DNA of 64,000 nt from Gemmatimonadota bacterium (GCA_022825135.1 JAJDYN010000015.1:1-64000); one strand, 5' to 3'; shown: positions 23,346 through 34,342, numbered from the stretch's first letter. Notes: a model not told the origin generated them from the sequence alone. Made by a program: numbers and translations.

Positions 23346-24878
23346 ATGTTCGATCCCCTGAAGACCAAGATGAGAGTGCTGTTCTACGTCGCCCTCGCGT
23401 TCCTGGTAGGCGTGGGCGTCGCCTCGGGGATGGGATGGACGCAGGACGCGGTCGCGACCCCCGCGATCTCGGTCGTCCCGCAGGTCCCCGCGGAGGCGGT
23501 TCAGCCGGCGCGCGATCTGAGCGAGTCCTTCGTTCGGGTGGCGGAGGTGGTCACGCCCGCGGTCGTGAGCATCACGACCCGCCGCGTGGTGCGAGCCACC
23601 GCCGGCGACCCCTTCCGCAACTGGTTCGGCACACCGGACCCCGAGCCGCGCGGCGGCAGCGGCAGTGGATTTCTGGTATCGGAGGACGGCTACATCCTCA
23701 CCAACAACCACGTGGTGGAGGACGCCGACGCCATCACGGTCCAGCTGGAAGACAGGCGCACCTTCGAGGCGACCCTGGTCGGAGGTGATCCCACCACCGA
23801 CGTCGCGGTGATCAGGGTGGAGGGCAGCGGCCTGCCCACGGTCAGCCTGGGCGACTCCGACGGGGTGCGCGTGGGCGAGTGGGTGCTCGCGGTGGGCAAT
23901 CCGGGGTTCCGGTCGGCCGGGGGGCCTGCCTCATTCAATCACACGGTGACCGCCGGGATCGTCAGTTTCAAGGGCCGGCCGCTGGGCATCATCGGCAACG
24001 AACTCCGCAGTGACCCCGAATCCGAGGCAGCCGCCCAATACGCGATCGAGGACTTCATCCAGACCGACGCGGTCATCAATCCCGGGAATTCGGGGGGGCC
24101 GATGGTCAACCTCGAGGGGCAGGTGATCGGCATCAATTCCGCGATCGCCAGCCAGTCCGGCTACTACCAGGGGTACGGGTTCGCGATTCCGATCAGCCTC
24201 GCGCGCAGGGTGATGGAGGACCTGATCGAGTACCGCGCGGTGCGGCGCGCCTTCCTGGGCGTACAGATCGGGCCGGTGGGGCCCGAGGACGCCGAAGTCT
24301 ACCAGTTGCCCGAAGTGAGCGGCGCGCTGGTTCAGGACATCACCGAGGGCACGCCGGCCGAGGACGCGGGGCTGCAGCCGCAGGACGTGATCGTCGCCAT
24401 CGACGACGACCCCGTCGGCTACTCGAACCAGTTGCAGCAGCTGGTGGCGCGCAAGCGGCCGGGAGACCGGGTGCGCATTGCGTACTACCGCGACGGCGAG
24501 CGGCAGGAAACCGAGGTCCGGCTGGGCGAGTCCCCGCTCAACGAAACCGCCACCGCGGCGGCGCCCGAGCGGACGACGCGCGCCGAAGAGAGGCTGGGGA
24601 TCGAGGTGGTGGACAACAGCCCCGAGCTGGCCCGGCGCTTTCAGTTCCGCATCGACGATGGCGTGCTCATCAGCGGCGTCACCCGCATGGGTCCCGCGGA
24701 CCGGCGCGGCGTCCAGGCCGGCGAACTGCTTGTGGGCATCAACCGGCGGCAGGTGGAGTCCGCGGATGAAGTCACGGAACTCCTCGCCGAGGTGGAGCCT
24801 GGCGAAATCGTCACGCTGGTGCTGGCCAACCCGGTCACCGGCCGGCAGCGCTTCACCAACATCCGCATGCCGGAGTGA
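23346..24878 (+). CDS. htrA: HtrA/DegP-type periplasmic serine protease
   Basis: Trypsin-like quality-control protease anchored to or secreted across the inner membrane. The 510-residue protein has a hydrophobic N-terminal anchor (about 10-29). A catalytic domain follows, with His122 in TNNHVVED, Asp152 in TTDVAVIRV and Ser249 in NPGNSGGP. Two PDZ domains come next (about 300-390 and 420-505). AGGAGGG lies five bases before the ATG at 23346 and decides that start over an upstream in-frame ATG. It lies 178 bases downstream of dnaK and may be under the same stress control. Confidence 0.95.
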   Translation: MFDPLKTKMRVLFYVALAFLVGVGVASGMGWTQDAVATPAISVVPQVPAEAVQPARDLSESFVRVAEVVTPAVVSITTRRVVRATAGDPFRNWFGTPDPEPRGGSGSGFLVSEDGYILTNNHVVEDADAITVQLEDRRTFEATLVGGDPTTDVAVIRVEGSGLPTVSLGDSDGVRVGEWVLAVGNPGFRSAGGPASFNHTVTAGIVSFKGRPLGIIGNELRSDPESEAAAQYAIEDFIQTDAVINPGNSGGPMVNLEGQVIGINSAIASQSGYYQGYGFAIPISLARRVMEDLIEYRAVRRAFLGVQIGPVGPEDAEVYQLPEVSGALVQDITEGTPAEDAGLQPQDVIVAIDDDPVGYSNQLQQLVARKRPGDRVRIAYYRDGERQETEVRLGESPLNETATAAAPERTTRAEERLGIEVVDNSPELARRFQFRIDDGVLISGVTRMGPADRRGVQAGELLVGINRRQVESADEVTELLAEVEPGEIVTLVLANPVTGRQRFTNIRMPE

Positions 24879-24904
24879 TTCGCGCGGGGAAGAAGAGGCT
24901 GCAG

Positions 24905-24948
24905 GGACGGGCGGCGGAAGCGGTCGGGAACCGCCTTCCCGCCCGTCC
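24905..24948 (+). terminator. Long GC-rich stem-loop after htrA
   Basis: Starting 27 bases past the htrA stop, GGACGGGCGG pairs perfectly with CCGCCCGTCC, and the arms extend inward with a one-base bulge (GAAGCGG with CCGCCTTC). No T run follows. It most likely ends htrA transcription or protects its 3' end. Confidence 0.5.
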
Positions 24949-24973
24949 GGCACCCGGGTTCCTCCGCGCGCTG

Positions 24974-25003
24974 TTGTAGTCCCGCCGGCCGCTCGTTTAT
25001 CTT
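24974..25003 (+). promoter_or_regulatory. Candidate promoter for tRNA-Leu
   Basis: TTGTAG at 24974-24979 and TATCTT at 24998-25003 are 18 bases apart, about 60 bases before the tRNA gene. The match to the sigma70 consensus is moderate, and the AT content is higher than in its surroundings. Confidence 0.35.
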
Positions 25004-25065
25004 CTTGAGTTTGTGCCAGCTTCGGGGATGCCGCGGAGGAGCGCTCCGCCCGGACCCGGGCTTCC

Positions 25066-25148
25066 GCGAAAGTGGCGGAATTGGTAGACGCGCGGGATTT
25101 AGGATCCCGTGGCCCCGGGCCGTGGGGGTTCGAGTCCCCCCTTTCGCA
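25066..25148 (+). tRNA. tRNA-Leu (anticodon UAG)
   Basis: The acceptor arms GCGAAAG (25066-25072) and CTTTCGC (25141-25147) pair fully, with discriminator A at 25148. The D arm contains GCGGAATTGGTAGACGC. The anticodon stem-loop is CGGGA-TTTAGGA-TCCCG, which places TAG at the anticodon. A long variable arm, expected in class II leucine tRNAs, is followed by a T arm GGGGG-TTCGAGT-CCCCC. CCA is not encoded; the next bases are TCC. It sits alone between htrA and tig. Confidence 0.97.
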
Positions 25149-25221
25149 TCCTCTCCTGACCGGAGTCGCACTTCGCTTCTCTCAGGCGAACCCCTGAAAC
25201 AGCCATGACGAGCATCGACCC

Positions 25222-26484
25222 TTGACCATCGACCCCGCGCGGCTGCGCGTATCCGTCACCGAGGGCGAGCGCTGGCGGCGCGAGCTCGCCATCACCGTTC
25301 CCGCCGACATCGTCGGACGCGAACGCGCGCGCATCATGGGCGGCCTCTCCGGGCGCGTTCGCATCGCCGGCTTCCGCAAGGGCAGGATCCCGGCGCGAGT
25401 GCTCGAGCAGCGCTACGGACCGGCCGTCGAGCAGGAGACGCTTGAGAAGCTCCTCAACGAAGCGACCCGGGCGGCCATCCGGAGCGAGCAGTTGCGGCCC
25501 ATCAGCGACCCGGAGGTGGGCGCGGTGCGGAGCGAGCCGGGCGAAGACCTCTTCTTCGAGATCTCGTTCGACGTCGAGCCCCGCATCGAGATCGACCGAA
25601 GCGGCGGGTTCGTGGTGGAGAGGCCCGCGGTCGCCGTCGGCGACGCGGACATCGACGCGGTCCTGCTCCGCCTGCGGCAGCAGAACGGCGCTTGGCGGCC
25701 GCTGGAGGACGGATTCCCGGAGGCGGGCAACGCGGTTTCGGTGAGCATCCTGCAGCTGGAGCAGGAGGACGCCGAGGCGAGGGAGTACGAATTCATCCTC
25801 GGGGAAGGCGACGCGATTCCCGATGTGGAGCGCGCCATCGAGCAGCTGGAGGTGGGGACGGCGGGCAACTTCGTCGTCCGGTTCCCCGACGACTTCCCCA
25901 ACGAGGAGCGGAGGGGCGAAGAGGAGCACCTGCGCATCCGGCTGGTCAGCCGCAAGGTTCTCGACCTTCCGGAACTGGACGACGATTTCGCCGCCAGCCT
26001 GGATTTCGCGAACCTCGACGATCTCCGGGACAAGGTCCGGGCGGACCTGGAGCAGACCGCCGCCGGCCAGGCCGAACAGGTGGTGCGGGCGCGCCTGATG
26101 GAGTTCGTGCTGGAGGCCAACTCCTTCGAAGCACCGGACTCCATGGTGGACCGGTACCTGGAGGCGGTGGCGGCCGACGGACCCGAGGGCGCTCCCCCGG
26201 AGAAGATCGAGGAGATGAAGGCCGCCGTCCGGCCCCAGGCGGAGAACGCCGTTCGCACCATGCTGGCGGTGGAGAGCCTGGCCCGGGCGAACGATCTGGC
26301 CGCCACCCCGCTGGAGGTGTCGGAACGCATCGACGAGATTGCGCGCAGGAACGGCGTGAAGCCGGAGACCGTGGAGGCCCAGCTGCGCCGGAACGGGCGC
26401 ATGGAGTCGCTGGAGCGCGAGATGACCGAAGGGAAGGTGTTCGAATTCCTGAAGCAGCAGTCCCAGATCATCCAGGCCGGCTGA
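25222..26484 (+). CDS. tig: Trigger factor
   Basis: Ribosome-bound chaperone that receives nascent chains. The 420-residue protein has the N-terminal ribosome-docking signature GFRKGRIPARVLEQRYG (about 51-67). The central FKBP-like region is degenerate and lacks a recognisable catalytic FKBP pattern, and a long helical C-terminal domain follows. The gene order tig-clpP-clpX is the widely conserved one. The start appears to be TTG at 25222, because no in-frame ATG or GTG lies nearby. A seven-codon frame (ATG at 25205, stop TGA at 25223) overlaps that TTG, and a short CGACC/ATCGACC duplication spans the junction, so the true start is less certain than usual. Confidence 0.9.
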   Translation: MTIDPARLRVSVTEGERWRRELAITVPADIVGRERARIMGGLSGRVRIAGFRKGRIPARVLEQRYGPAVEQETLEKLLNEATRAAIRSEQLRPISDPEVGAVRSEPGEDLFFEISFDVEPRIEIDRSGGFVVERPAVAVGDADIDAVLLRLRQQNGAWRPLEDGFPEAGNAVSVSILQLEQEDAEAREYEFILGEGDAIPDVERAIEQLEVGTAGNFVVRFPDDFPNEERRGEEEHLRIRLVSRKVLDLPELDDDFAASLDFANLDDLRDKVRADLEQTAAGQAEQVVRARLMEFVLEANSFEAPDSMVDRYLEAVAADGPEGAPPEKIEEMKAAVRPQAENAVRTMLAVESLARANDLAATPLEVSERIDEIARRNGVKPETVEAQLRRNGRMESLEREMTEGKVFEFLKQQSQIIQAG

Positions 26485-26511
26485 GCCGGACCAACGGAGA
26501 ACGAAAACCCG

Positions 26512-27132
26512 ATGCCTATTTTTCCTCCGTACGTCATCGAACGGACGAGCCGCGGCGAACGAAGCTACGACATCTTCAGCCGCCTGTTGATGGACCGCAT
26601 CGTCTTCCTGGGCTCGCATATCGACGACAATGTGGCCAATGTCATTCTGGCTCAGCTTCTCTTTCTGGACGCGGAGGATCCCGAGCGGGACATCTATCTG
26701 TACATCAACTCGCCCGGCGGGAGCGTCTATGCGGGACTCGCCATCTTCGACACCATGCAGCACCTCCGGGCGCCCGTCTCCACCTACTGCGTGGGCATGG
26801 CCGCTTCGATGGCCGCGATCCTGGTGGCCGCGGGAGCGCCCGGCAAGCGCAGCGCTCTGCCCAACTCACGCATCATGATCCACCAGCCGTCCACGGGGGC
26901 GCAGGGCACCGCGGCCGACATCGAGATCGCCGCGCGCGAGGTGCTCGACATCCGCGAGCGGCTGAACGGCATCCTCGCCGACTGCACCGGACAGCCGATG
27001 GACAAGATCGCGCAGGACGTGGACCGCGACCGCTTCATGAGCCCCGACGAGGCGCGCGAGTACGGCCTGATCGACCGTGTGCTGGTTGGCCGGGAGGAAG
27101 AAGCCGCCAGGGGCGTGCGACTTGAGGAATAG
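26512..27132 (+). CDS. clpP: ATP-dependent Clp protease proteolytic subunit
   Basis: Serine protease that forms the double-ring chamber fed by ClpX. The 206-residue protein has the catalytic Ser in VGMAASM (Ser99), His in IMIHQPS (His124) and Asp in [18 protein letters not shown] (Asp173). GRSNAV-type processing signals are short: the product begins [10 protein letters not shown] with no long propeptide. It sits 27 bases after tig and 43 before clpX, in the standard cluster. Confidence 0.97.
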   Translation: MPIFPPYVIERTSRGERSYDIFSRLLMDRIVFLGSHIDDNVANVILAQLLFLDAEDPERDIYLYINSPGGSVYAGLAIFDTMQHLRAPVSTYCVGMAASMAAILVAAGAPGKRSALPNSRIMIHQPSTGAQGTAADIEIAAREVLDIRERLNGILADCTGQPMDKIAQDVDRDRFMSPDEAREYGLIDRVLVGREEEAARGVRLEE

Positions 27133-27175
27133 AACTCCAGCCGGATCCTGACCACCCGCATCGCCGAGCAGACCC

Positions 27176-28429
27176 GTGCCCACGACCAGCGACAAGTTTC
27201 CCCGCTGCAGCTTCTGCGGAAAGACCAAGGACTCCGTCAAGAAGTTCATCTCCGGGCCCTCGGTCTACATCTGCAACGAGTGTATCTCGCTGTGCAACGA
27301 GATCCTCGCGGAGGAGGAGGAGCGCGAGGCGGTTTCCGTGGTGGTCCCCACCATGGTGCCCGCGGAGATCAAGGCGGCCCTCGACCAGTACGTCATCGGG
27401 CAGGAGGAGGCCAAGCGGGCGCTGTCGGTCGCGGTCTACAACCACTACAAGCGCGTCAACCACCAGGGGCAGATCGACGACGTCGAGATCGACAAGGCGA
27501 ACATCCTGCTGGTCGGGCCCACGGGCGTGGGCAAGACGCTGCTGGCACAGACGCTCGCGCGCATCCTGAAGGTGCCCTTCACCATCGCCGATGCGACTAC
27601 ACTCACCGAGGCGGGCTACGTGGGCGAGGATGTGGAGAACATCCTGGTGCGCCTGCTTCAGGCCAGCGAGTTCAACATCACGGCATGCGAGCGCGGGATC
27701 GTCTACGTCGATGAACTCGACAAGATCGCGCGCAAGTCCGAGAACCCGTCGATCACCCGGGACGTCTCGGGCGAGGGTGTGCAGCAGGCGCTGCTGAAGA
27801 TCCTCGAAGGCACCGTTGCCAGCGTGCCGCCCCAGGGCGGGCGCAAGCATCCGCAGCAGGAGTATCTGCAGGTCGATACCCGCAACATCCTCTTCATCTG
27901 CGGCGGCGCCTTCGACGGGCTGCAGGAAATCGTCGAGCAGCGCATCGGCCAGCGGCGCATCGGCTTCGGCAAGAGCTCGCCGGAAGGCGCCGGCGACTAC
28001 CGGAACCGCGACGAGCTGGTAAGGCTGGTCGAGCCCGAGGACCTGCAGCGCTACGGGCTCATCCCGGAGCTGGTGGGGCGGCTGCCGGTCTCCGTGGGCC
28101 TGTCGGAGCTCGACGAGGACGACCTGGTGCGCATCCTGGAAGAGCCCAGGAACGCCCTGGTCAAGCAGTACCGGAAGATGTTCGAGCTGGAGGGCGTGGG
28201 GATCACATTCGATCGCCAGGCGCTGCGCGAGGTGGCGAAGAAGGCTGCCGACCGGGGCACCGGCGCGCGGGGCCTGAGGGCGGTGCTCGAGGCGGTGATG
28301 CAGGACGTGATGTTCGAGGTGCCCTCGCGGCACGACGTGCGCGAGGTGGTGATCACGGTCGAGTCCGTCGCCTCGGGGACCCCCCCTCTGCTGGTGCTCG
28401 ACGCCGAGCGGCAACAGAAGGAAGCCTGA
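27176..28429 (+). CDS. clpX: ClpX unfoldase of the ClpXP protease
   Basis: AAA+ ATPase that recognises and unfolds substrates for ClpP. The 417-residue protein has the N-terminal zinc domain (Cys11, Cys14, Cys33, Cys36), Walker A GPTGVGKT (114-121), the Walker B region [11 protein letters not shown], the [13 protein letters not shown] loop and the sensor-2 arginine region [10 protein letters not shown]. The start is GTG at 27176. Confidence 0.97.
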   Translation: MPTTSDKFPRCSFCGKTKDSVKKFISGPSVYICNECISLCNEILAEEEEREAVSVVVPTMVPAEIKAALDQYVIGQEEAKRALSVAVYNHYKRVNHQGQIDDVEIDKANILLVGPTGVGKTLLAQTLARILKVPFTIADATTLTEAGYVGEDVENILVRLLQASEFNITACERGIVYVDELDKIARKSENPSITRDVSGEGVQQALLKILEGTVASVPPQGGRKHPQQEYLQVDTRNILFICGGAFDGLQEIVEQRIGQRRIGFGKSSPEGAGDYRNRDELVRLVEPEDLQRYGLIPELVGRLPVSVGLSELDEDDLVRILEEPRNALVKQYRKMFELEGVGITFDRQALREVAKKAADRGTGARGLRAVLEAVMQDVMFEVPSRHDVREVVITVESVASGTPPLLVLDAERQQKEA

Positions 28430-28510
28430 GCAGGGCGAACCGCGCGCTCACCCCGGCGCATGCGGGTTCGGCCCTGGCGTCGGCGGCCGGCGTTCCAAAC
28501 CGCGAGAACC

Positions 28511-29107
28511 ATGATCATTCGCAGCGTCGAGTTCGCGGGCAGCCACGTCGATCCCGGCGTATCGATCGCGCCCGAACTTCCCCACGTCGCCTTCTGGGGC
28601 CGTTCCAACGTGGGCAAGTCGTCGCTCATCAATGTCCTGCTGGGGCGCACGCGCAAGAAGGTGGCGCGGGTGTCGGCCCGCCCGGGGAAGACCCAGACCC
28701 TCAACTTCTACATCGTCAACCGCCGCTTCGTGCTGGTCGACCTTCCGGGCTTCGGCTACGCGAAGGTGTCGCGCGCGTTGCGCGAGAGCTGGCAGCAGCT
28801 GGTGCGCGACTACCTGAAGCGAAGCCGCGAGCTGGCCGGGGTGGTGCTCCTGATCGACGCCCGCCGCGATCCGGCGCCCGCGGACCTCGCCGCGGTCGAG
28901 CTGCTGGGTGAGGTCGGCTTGCCCGCCCTGATCGCAGTCACCAAGATCGACAAGACGCGAAAGAGCGTCCGGGAGCAGCGGATCGCGCGCCTGCGCGAGC
29001 AACTTGCGGTGTCGAAGGACCAGTTGGTGGTGTCCTCTGCGCGCACCGGCGAGGGGCGGGACGAACTCCTGGGCGCGATCGGGGGTCTGCTGGAGGCCGG
29101 GAACTGA
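28511..29107 (+). CDS. engB: Ribosome biogenesis GTPase EngB (YsxC/YihA)
   Basis: Circularly ordinary TRAFAC GTPase needed for 50S subunit maturation. The 198-residue product has G1 [10 protein letters not shown] (30-39), a G2 threonine in [12 protein letters not shown]3 [10 protein letters not shown] and G4 TKIDKTR, plus G5 SSARTGEG. I chose the ATG at 28511; an earlier in-frame ATG at 28460 would add a 17-residue Arg-rich lead unlike the family. It follows clpX by 81 bases. Confidence 0.94.
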   Translation: MIIRSVEFAGSHVDPGVSIAPELPHVAFWGRSNVGKSSLINVLLGRTRKKVARVSARPGKTQTLNFYIVNRRFVLVDLPGFGYAKVSRALRESWQQLVRDYLKRSRELAGVVLLIDARRDPAPADLAAVELLGEVGLPALIAVTKIDKTRKSVREQRIARLREQLAVSKDQLVVSSARTGEGRDELLGAIGGLLEAGN

Positions 29108-29156
29108 GACCCGCGCCGGGCGGACGCCCACGTGGGCTCAGGGCAGGAGGACATCC

Positions 29157-29765
29157 ATGCGCGACCCGGATATGGCAACCCTCGCCCGCCGCTGGATCCT
29201 GTTGCTGGCGTGCCTCTCCGTGCCGGCGCCGGCCGCCGCGCAGGAGCCGGACGACGAGGACCTGGTGCCGGCCGGGTTCGGGACCCTGCTGCAGGACGAG
29301 GTCTCGCTCTCGCTCCGGTCCGAGGACCTGCTCATCAAGGCCACCCCGCTCGCCGAGGAGGTGACGCGGCTCACGGCACCGGACACCTACGCCCGCCTCT
29401 CGGCGCTTGCCGGCGCGCACCGCGAGACGCTCGAATTCCAGACGCGGTCGACCGATCCGGTGCTCTTCCTGGTGTCGGTGTTCAGCTACCAGCCCGACGT
29501 CACCTACCAGCCCGAGGACATCAACATCGTCAACCAGGGGATTCGCGAGCGGCCGCTGGCCATCCAGGCGATCACCCCGGGATGGGGCGTACAGCGCCTG
29601 GACCAGCAGGAAACGCAGATGGCAATCTACGCCTTCAGCCCCTTCATCAACCTCGATCTCGACCTCGAGATCGAGTACAGGGACGCCCGCAACGCCGGCT
29701 GGCAGCGGATCCTGACCGTGCTGGAAGCCGAGCGCGCGAAGGTGCGGGCGCGGGCGGGAGGTTAG
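29157..29765 (+). CDS. Exported protein of unknown function
   Basis: I do not recognise the family. The 202-residue product has a typical signal peptide (RRWILLLACLSVPAPAAAQ, cleavage near residue 29), then an acidic start and a predicted mixed alpha/beta body. Notable phrases are TRSTDPVLFLVSVFSYQPDV, INIVNQGIRERPLAIQAITP and INLDLDLEIEYRDARNAGW. The alternating pattern near the end suggests a beta-sandwich or small barrel facing the periplasm. No Cys follows the cleavage site, so it is not a lipoprotein. AGGAGG lies six bases before the ATG at 29157, which fixes the start. It is 49 bases downstream of engB, on the same strand. Confidence 0.75.
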   Translation: MRDPDMATLARRWILLLACLSVPAPAAAQEPDDEDLVPAGFGTLLQDEVSLSLRSEDLLIKATPLAEEVTRLTAPDTYARLSALAGAHRETLEFQTRSTDPVLFLVSVFSYQPDVTYQPEDINIVNQGIRERPLAIQAITPGWGVQRLDQQETQMAIYAFSPFINLDLDLEIEYRDARNAGWQRILTVLEAERAKVRARAGG

Positions 29766-29844
29766 TCGGCGACCCACGGACCGACCAGGGGCCGAACCCG
29801 CGCGCGAGACGGACCCGGGCGGACCGGATGTGTCCGGATCGGCG

Positions 29845-31514
<1,670 letters not shown>

Positions 31515-31518
<4 letters not shown>

Positions 31519-32048
31519 GGGGTGGCGGAGCTGCGGGGAGCGTGGGACACGGAGGTGCCGCGCGATAGCTCCACGGCGTGTTCGAGAACGGGGTCGAGGA
31601 CCGCGAGCCCGTCGCGCACGCCGCCGGTGCTTCCGGGGAAGTTGACGATGACCGTGCCCCCCCGGAAGCCGGCCACGCCCCGCGACAGGTTGGAGTAGGG
31701 GGTCTTGAGCGCGCCCCGCGCCCGGAGCGCCTCGGCGAGGCCCGGAGCCTCCCCGTCGAGCACCGCGCGGGTGGCCTCGGGGGTGACGTCGCGGGCGGTG
31801 AAGCCGGTTCCCCCGGTGGTGAGGATCACGTCCGCGTCGAGGCGGTCGGCCCAGTCGAGCAGCACCGGCACGATGGCGGCGGTCTCGTCCGGGACGATCG
31901 CGCGCGCGACCACGTCGTACCCGCGCGCCAGGCACCACGACTCGATCGCGTCCCCGCTGGTGTCGGCGCGCTCACCCCGGGCGCCGAGGTCGCTGGCCGT
32001 CAGAATCGCCACGGTCAGGGGGCGGGGGGTTGTCGGGTCGCCGGTCAC
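31515..32048 (-). CDS. MogA/MoaB-family molybdopterin-binding protein
   Basis: Molybdopterin adenylyltransferase or its MoaB relative, acting in molybdenum cofactor synthesis. The 177-residue product has VAILTASDLG at its start, the signature TTGGTGFTARDVTPEAT and NFPGSTGGVRDGL, all pterin-binding elements. I chose the GTG at 32048; an ATG at 32126 would overlap gcvT. No other molybdopterin gene is in the window. It is translationally coupled to the downstream sigma54 activator, an unusual pairing. Confidence 0.85.
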
Positions 32049-32067
32049 CTCATGGGCCTCCGTCTGG

Positions 32068-33186
32068 TCAGCGCCGGATCGAGCCGCGCCGGTAGAAGGG
32101 GGGGCGCGCCACCTCGGCGGCAACATCCGCCCGGCGGATGCGCACGGCCACCTGCGTGCCCGGGGCGGCGAGGGGGGTGGGGAGGTATCCCATCGCGATT
32201 CCCTCCCCCAGCGACGGGCTCACCGTGCCGCTGGTGAGGGTTCCCGCGACCTCGCCTTCCGCGACGATCCCGTAGCCGGGCCGCGGGAAGCCGCGTTCCA
32301 GCAGACGCAGCCCCACGAGGCGGCGCGGGATTCCCCCGGCCTTCTGGCGCACCAGCGCGTCGCGGCCCGAAAAGTCGCCCTTGCCCGGCTTCACCACCCA
32401 GCCCAGCCCCGACTCGAGCGCGCTGTGTTCCTCGTCCAGGTCGTTCCCGTAGAGGGCGTAGCCCATCTCGAGCCGCAGCGAATCCCGGGCGCCCAGCCCC
32501 GCGGGCTCCAGACCGTCGGGGCCACCGGATTCGAGCAGCGCGCGCCACACCTCCGGCGCGTCGGCGGCCCCCAGGTACAGCTCGAAGCCGTCCTCTCCGG
32601 TATATCCCGTGCGCGCCACCATCGCCGGGACGCCGGCGACCTCTCCGGTGGTGAAGCGGTAGTAGCCCACGGCTTCCAGGTCGGCGCCGGTGAGCCGGGC
32701 GAGAATGGCCGCCGCCGAAGGCCCCTGCAGCGCCAGCAGTGCGGTGCGGTCGGAGACGTCGTCCAACGCGCAGTCGAAGCGGGACGCGTGCCCTGTCACC
32801 CAGGCCCAGTCCTTCTCGCGGTTGGCCGCGTTGACCACCAGCAGGTAGCCGTCCTCGAGGCGATAGACCAGCAGGTCGTCCAGCACGCACCCATTCTCGT
32901 CGCAGAATGCGGAGTACTGCGCCTGCCCCACCTCCATGCGGCCGGCGTCGTTGGTGGTCAGCCACTGCACCAGGTCAAGGGCCTCCGCGCCCCGCACCTC
33001 GAATTCGCCCATGTGCGAGACATCGAAGAGGCCCGCGCGTTCGCGCACGGCGTGGTGCTCCGCGCGGATGCCCCGGCTGTACTGCACCGGCATCTCGTAG
33101 CCTGCAAAGGGCACCATCCTGCCGCCGGCGCGCAGGTGTTCCCCGTGGAGCGGCGTGCGCGCGAGCCCGGCGCTCACGGGGTCCAT
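32068..33186 (-). CDS. gcvT: Glycine cleavage system T protein (aminomethyltransferase)
   Basis: Transfers the aminomethyl carbon to tetrahydrofolate in glycine catabolism. The 372-residue protein has LFDVSHMGEFEV, the NDAGRMEVGQAQYS segment, NGCVLDDLLVYRL with the catalytic Asp, GYTGEDGFELY, LEMGYALYGND and the C-terminal barrel. gcvH and gcvP are not in this window. No glycine riboswitch is visible in the 27 bases to argF. Confidence 0.95.
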   Translation of the reverse strand: MDPVSAGLARTPLHGEHLRAGGRMVPFAGYEMPVQYSRGIRAEHHAVRERAGLFDVSHMGEFEVRGAEALDLVQWLTTNDAGRMEVGQAQYSAFCDENGCVLDDLLVYRLEDGYLLVVNAANREKDWAWVTGHASRFDCALDDVSDRTALLALQGPSAAAILARLTGADLEAVGYYRFTTGEVAGVPAMVARTGYTGEDGFELYLGAADAPEVWRALLESGGPDGLEPAGLGARDSLRLEMGYALYGNDLDEEHSALESGLGWVVKPGKGDFSGRDALVRQKAGGIPRRLVGLRLLERGFPRPGYGIVAEGEVAGTLTSGTVSPSLGEGIAMGYLPTPLAAPGTQVAVRIRRADVAAEVARPPFYRRGSIRR

Positions 33187-33213
33187 CCTTCGGTCACCGG
33201 ACCCCTGTTCTCG

Positions 33214-34143
33214 TCAATCATCATCGCCATCCTCTCCCAGCAGCGCGATCAGGAGCGCCTTCTGGGTGTGCAATCGGTTCTCGGCCTCCCGGAACACGCG
33301 CGAACGGGAGCCCTCCAGGACCGCCTCCGTAACCTCCTCGCCGCGGTGGGCGGGAAGACAATGCAGGAAGATCGCCCGCCCGGAGGCCCGTGCCATCAGC
33401 GCGCGATCCACGTTAAAGCCCCCAAACGCGGCCCGGCGCGCATCCGCCTCGCCCTCCTGCCCCATCGAGGCCCACACGTCGGTGGTGACCACATCCGCGC
33501 CCTCGGCGGCCTCCCGCGGCGACCGGGTGAGCTGGACGGGGGCGGCCGCGCGGGCGCGGGCCACGATCTCCGGGTCCGGATCGAAGCCCGGCGGACAGGC
33601 CAGCGCCAGCTCAAAGCCGAGAATGGACGCGGCGTTCAGCCAGGAGTTGGCCATGTTGTTGCCGTCCCCGATCCAGGCGACCCGGATCCCGTCGAACCCT
33701 GGCCCGAACTCCTCCTGCATGGTCATGAGATCGGCGAGCAGCTGACACGGGTGCAGGCGGTCGGTGAGGCCGTTTATGACCGGTATCGGCGCCCAGCGGG
33801 CCAGCTGCTCGACCTCCTCCTGATCGAAGGTGCGGATCATGATGCCGTCCACGTAGCGACCCAGGACGCGCGCGGTGTCGGCGAGCGGCTCGTCGCGTCC
33901 GATTTGCGTGTCCAAGGCGGAGAGGAAGAGCGCCTGCCCGCCCAACTGGACCATGCCCACCTCGAACGCCACCCGGGTGCGCGTGGAGTTCTTGCGGAAG
34001 ACCATCGCCAGGGACTTGCCCCGAAGCGGCGTGCCGGCACCTTCTCCCGCCTTCAGGCGCCGGGCGTGCTCGAGCAACGAAATCAGCTCGTCCCGTGACA
34101 GGTCGTGCAGTGACAGGAAGTCATTCTTGCGGGCGGGGATCAT
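33214..34143 (-). CDS. argF: Ornithine carbamoyltransferase
   Basis: Makes citrulline from ornithine and carbamoyl phosphate in arginine synthesis. The 309-residue protein has the carbamoyl-phosphate loop STRTRVAFEVGM, HPCQLLADL, WIGDGNNMANSW, and the ornithine motif FLHCLPAHRGEEV; HCLP is specific to this enzyme as against aspartate carbamoyltransferase. I chose the ATG at 34143, which begins at the family N-terminus; an ATG at 34206 would lie inside the upstream palindrome. Other arg genes are not adjacent. The palindromes at 34198-34289 are in its upstream region. Confidence 0.95.
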   Translation of the reverse strand: MIPARKNDFLSLHDLSRDELISLLEHARRLKAGEGAGTPLRGKSLAMVFRKNSTRTRVAFEVGMVQLGGQALFLSALDTQIGRDEPLADTARVLGRYVDGIMIRTFDQEEVEQLARWAPIPVINGLTDRLHPCQLLADLMTMQEEFGPGFDGIRVAWIGDGNNMANSWLNAASILGFELALACPPGFDPDPEIVARARAAAPVQLTRSPREAAEGADVVTTDVWASMGQEGEADARRAAFGGFNVDRALMARASGRAIFLHCLPAHRGEEVTEAVLEGSRSRVFREAENRLHTQKALLIALLGEDGDDD

Positions 34144-34197
34144 GGGCTGGGGAAGGCGATCCTGGGTCGGAAGCCGGGATGGCGGGTGGCTGCGCAA

Positions 34198-34289
34198 GTC
34201 TGCCATTTTGGCAGACGCGCCCCCAAGCTACCAAGGACGGCGGTCGCTGGGAAGCCGCGCGAAGGAGAGAGGTCCGCCTTTTGGCAGAC
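34198..34289. promoter_or_regulatory. Two palindromes upstream of argF, sharing the dnaK repeat core
   Basis: A perfect 7-base-pair inverted repeat GTCTGCC-ATTTT-GGCAGAC is at 34198-34216. An imperfect partner, GTCCGCC-TTTT-GGCAGAC, is at 34272-34289, with the right arms 73 bases apart (about seven turns). The first is 55 bases before the argF start, between argF and hslU. Fifteen bases at 34196-34210 are identical to both repeats upstream of dnaK. No T run follows on either strand, so a terminator is unlikely. An operator is the best reading. Confidence 0.6.
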
Positions 34290-34342
34290 GCTCCATCGGA
34301 CGTCGCCGGAAGCTGGAGTCACGGAAGCGTGCCCGGAGGCGT

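Noticed and set aside
25149..25221. Integration site at the 3' end of tRNA-Leu
   Set aside because: No integrase gene or repeat of the tRNA end is nearby; trigger factor follows directly.
33187..33213. Glycine riboswitch before gcvT
   Set aside because: The gap to argF is only 27 bases, too short for this riboswitch.
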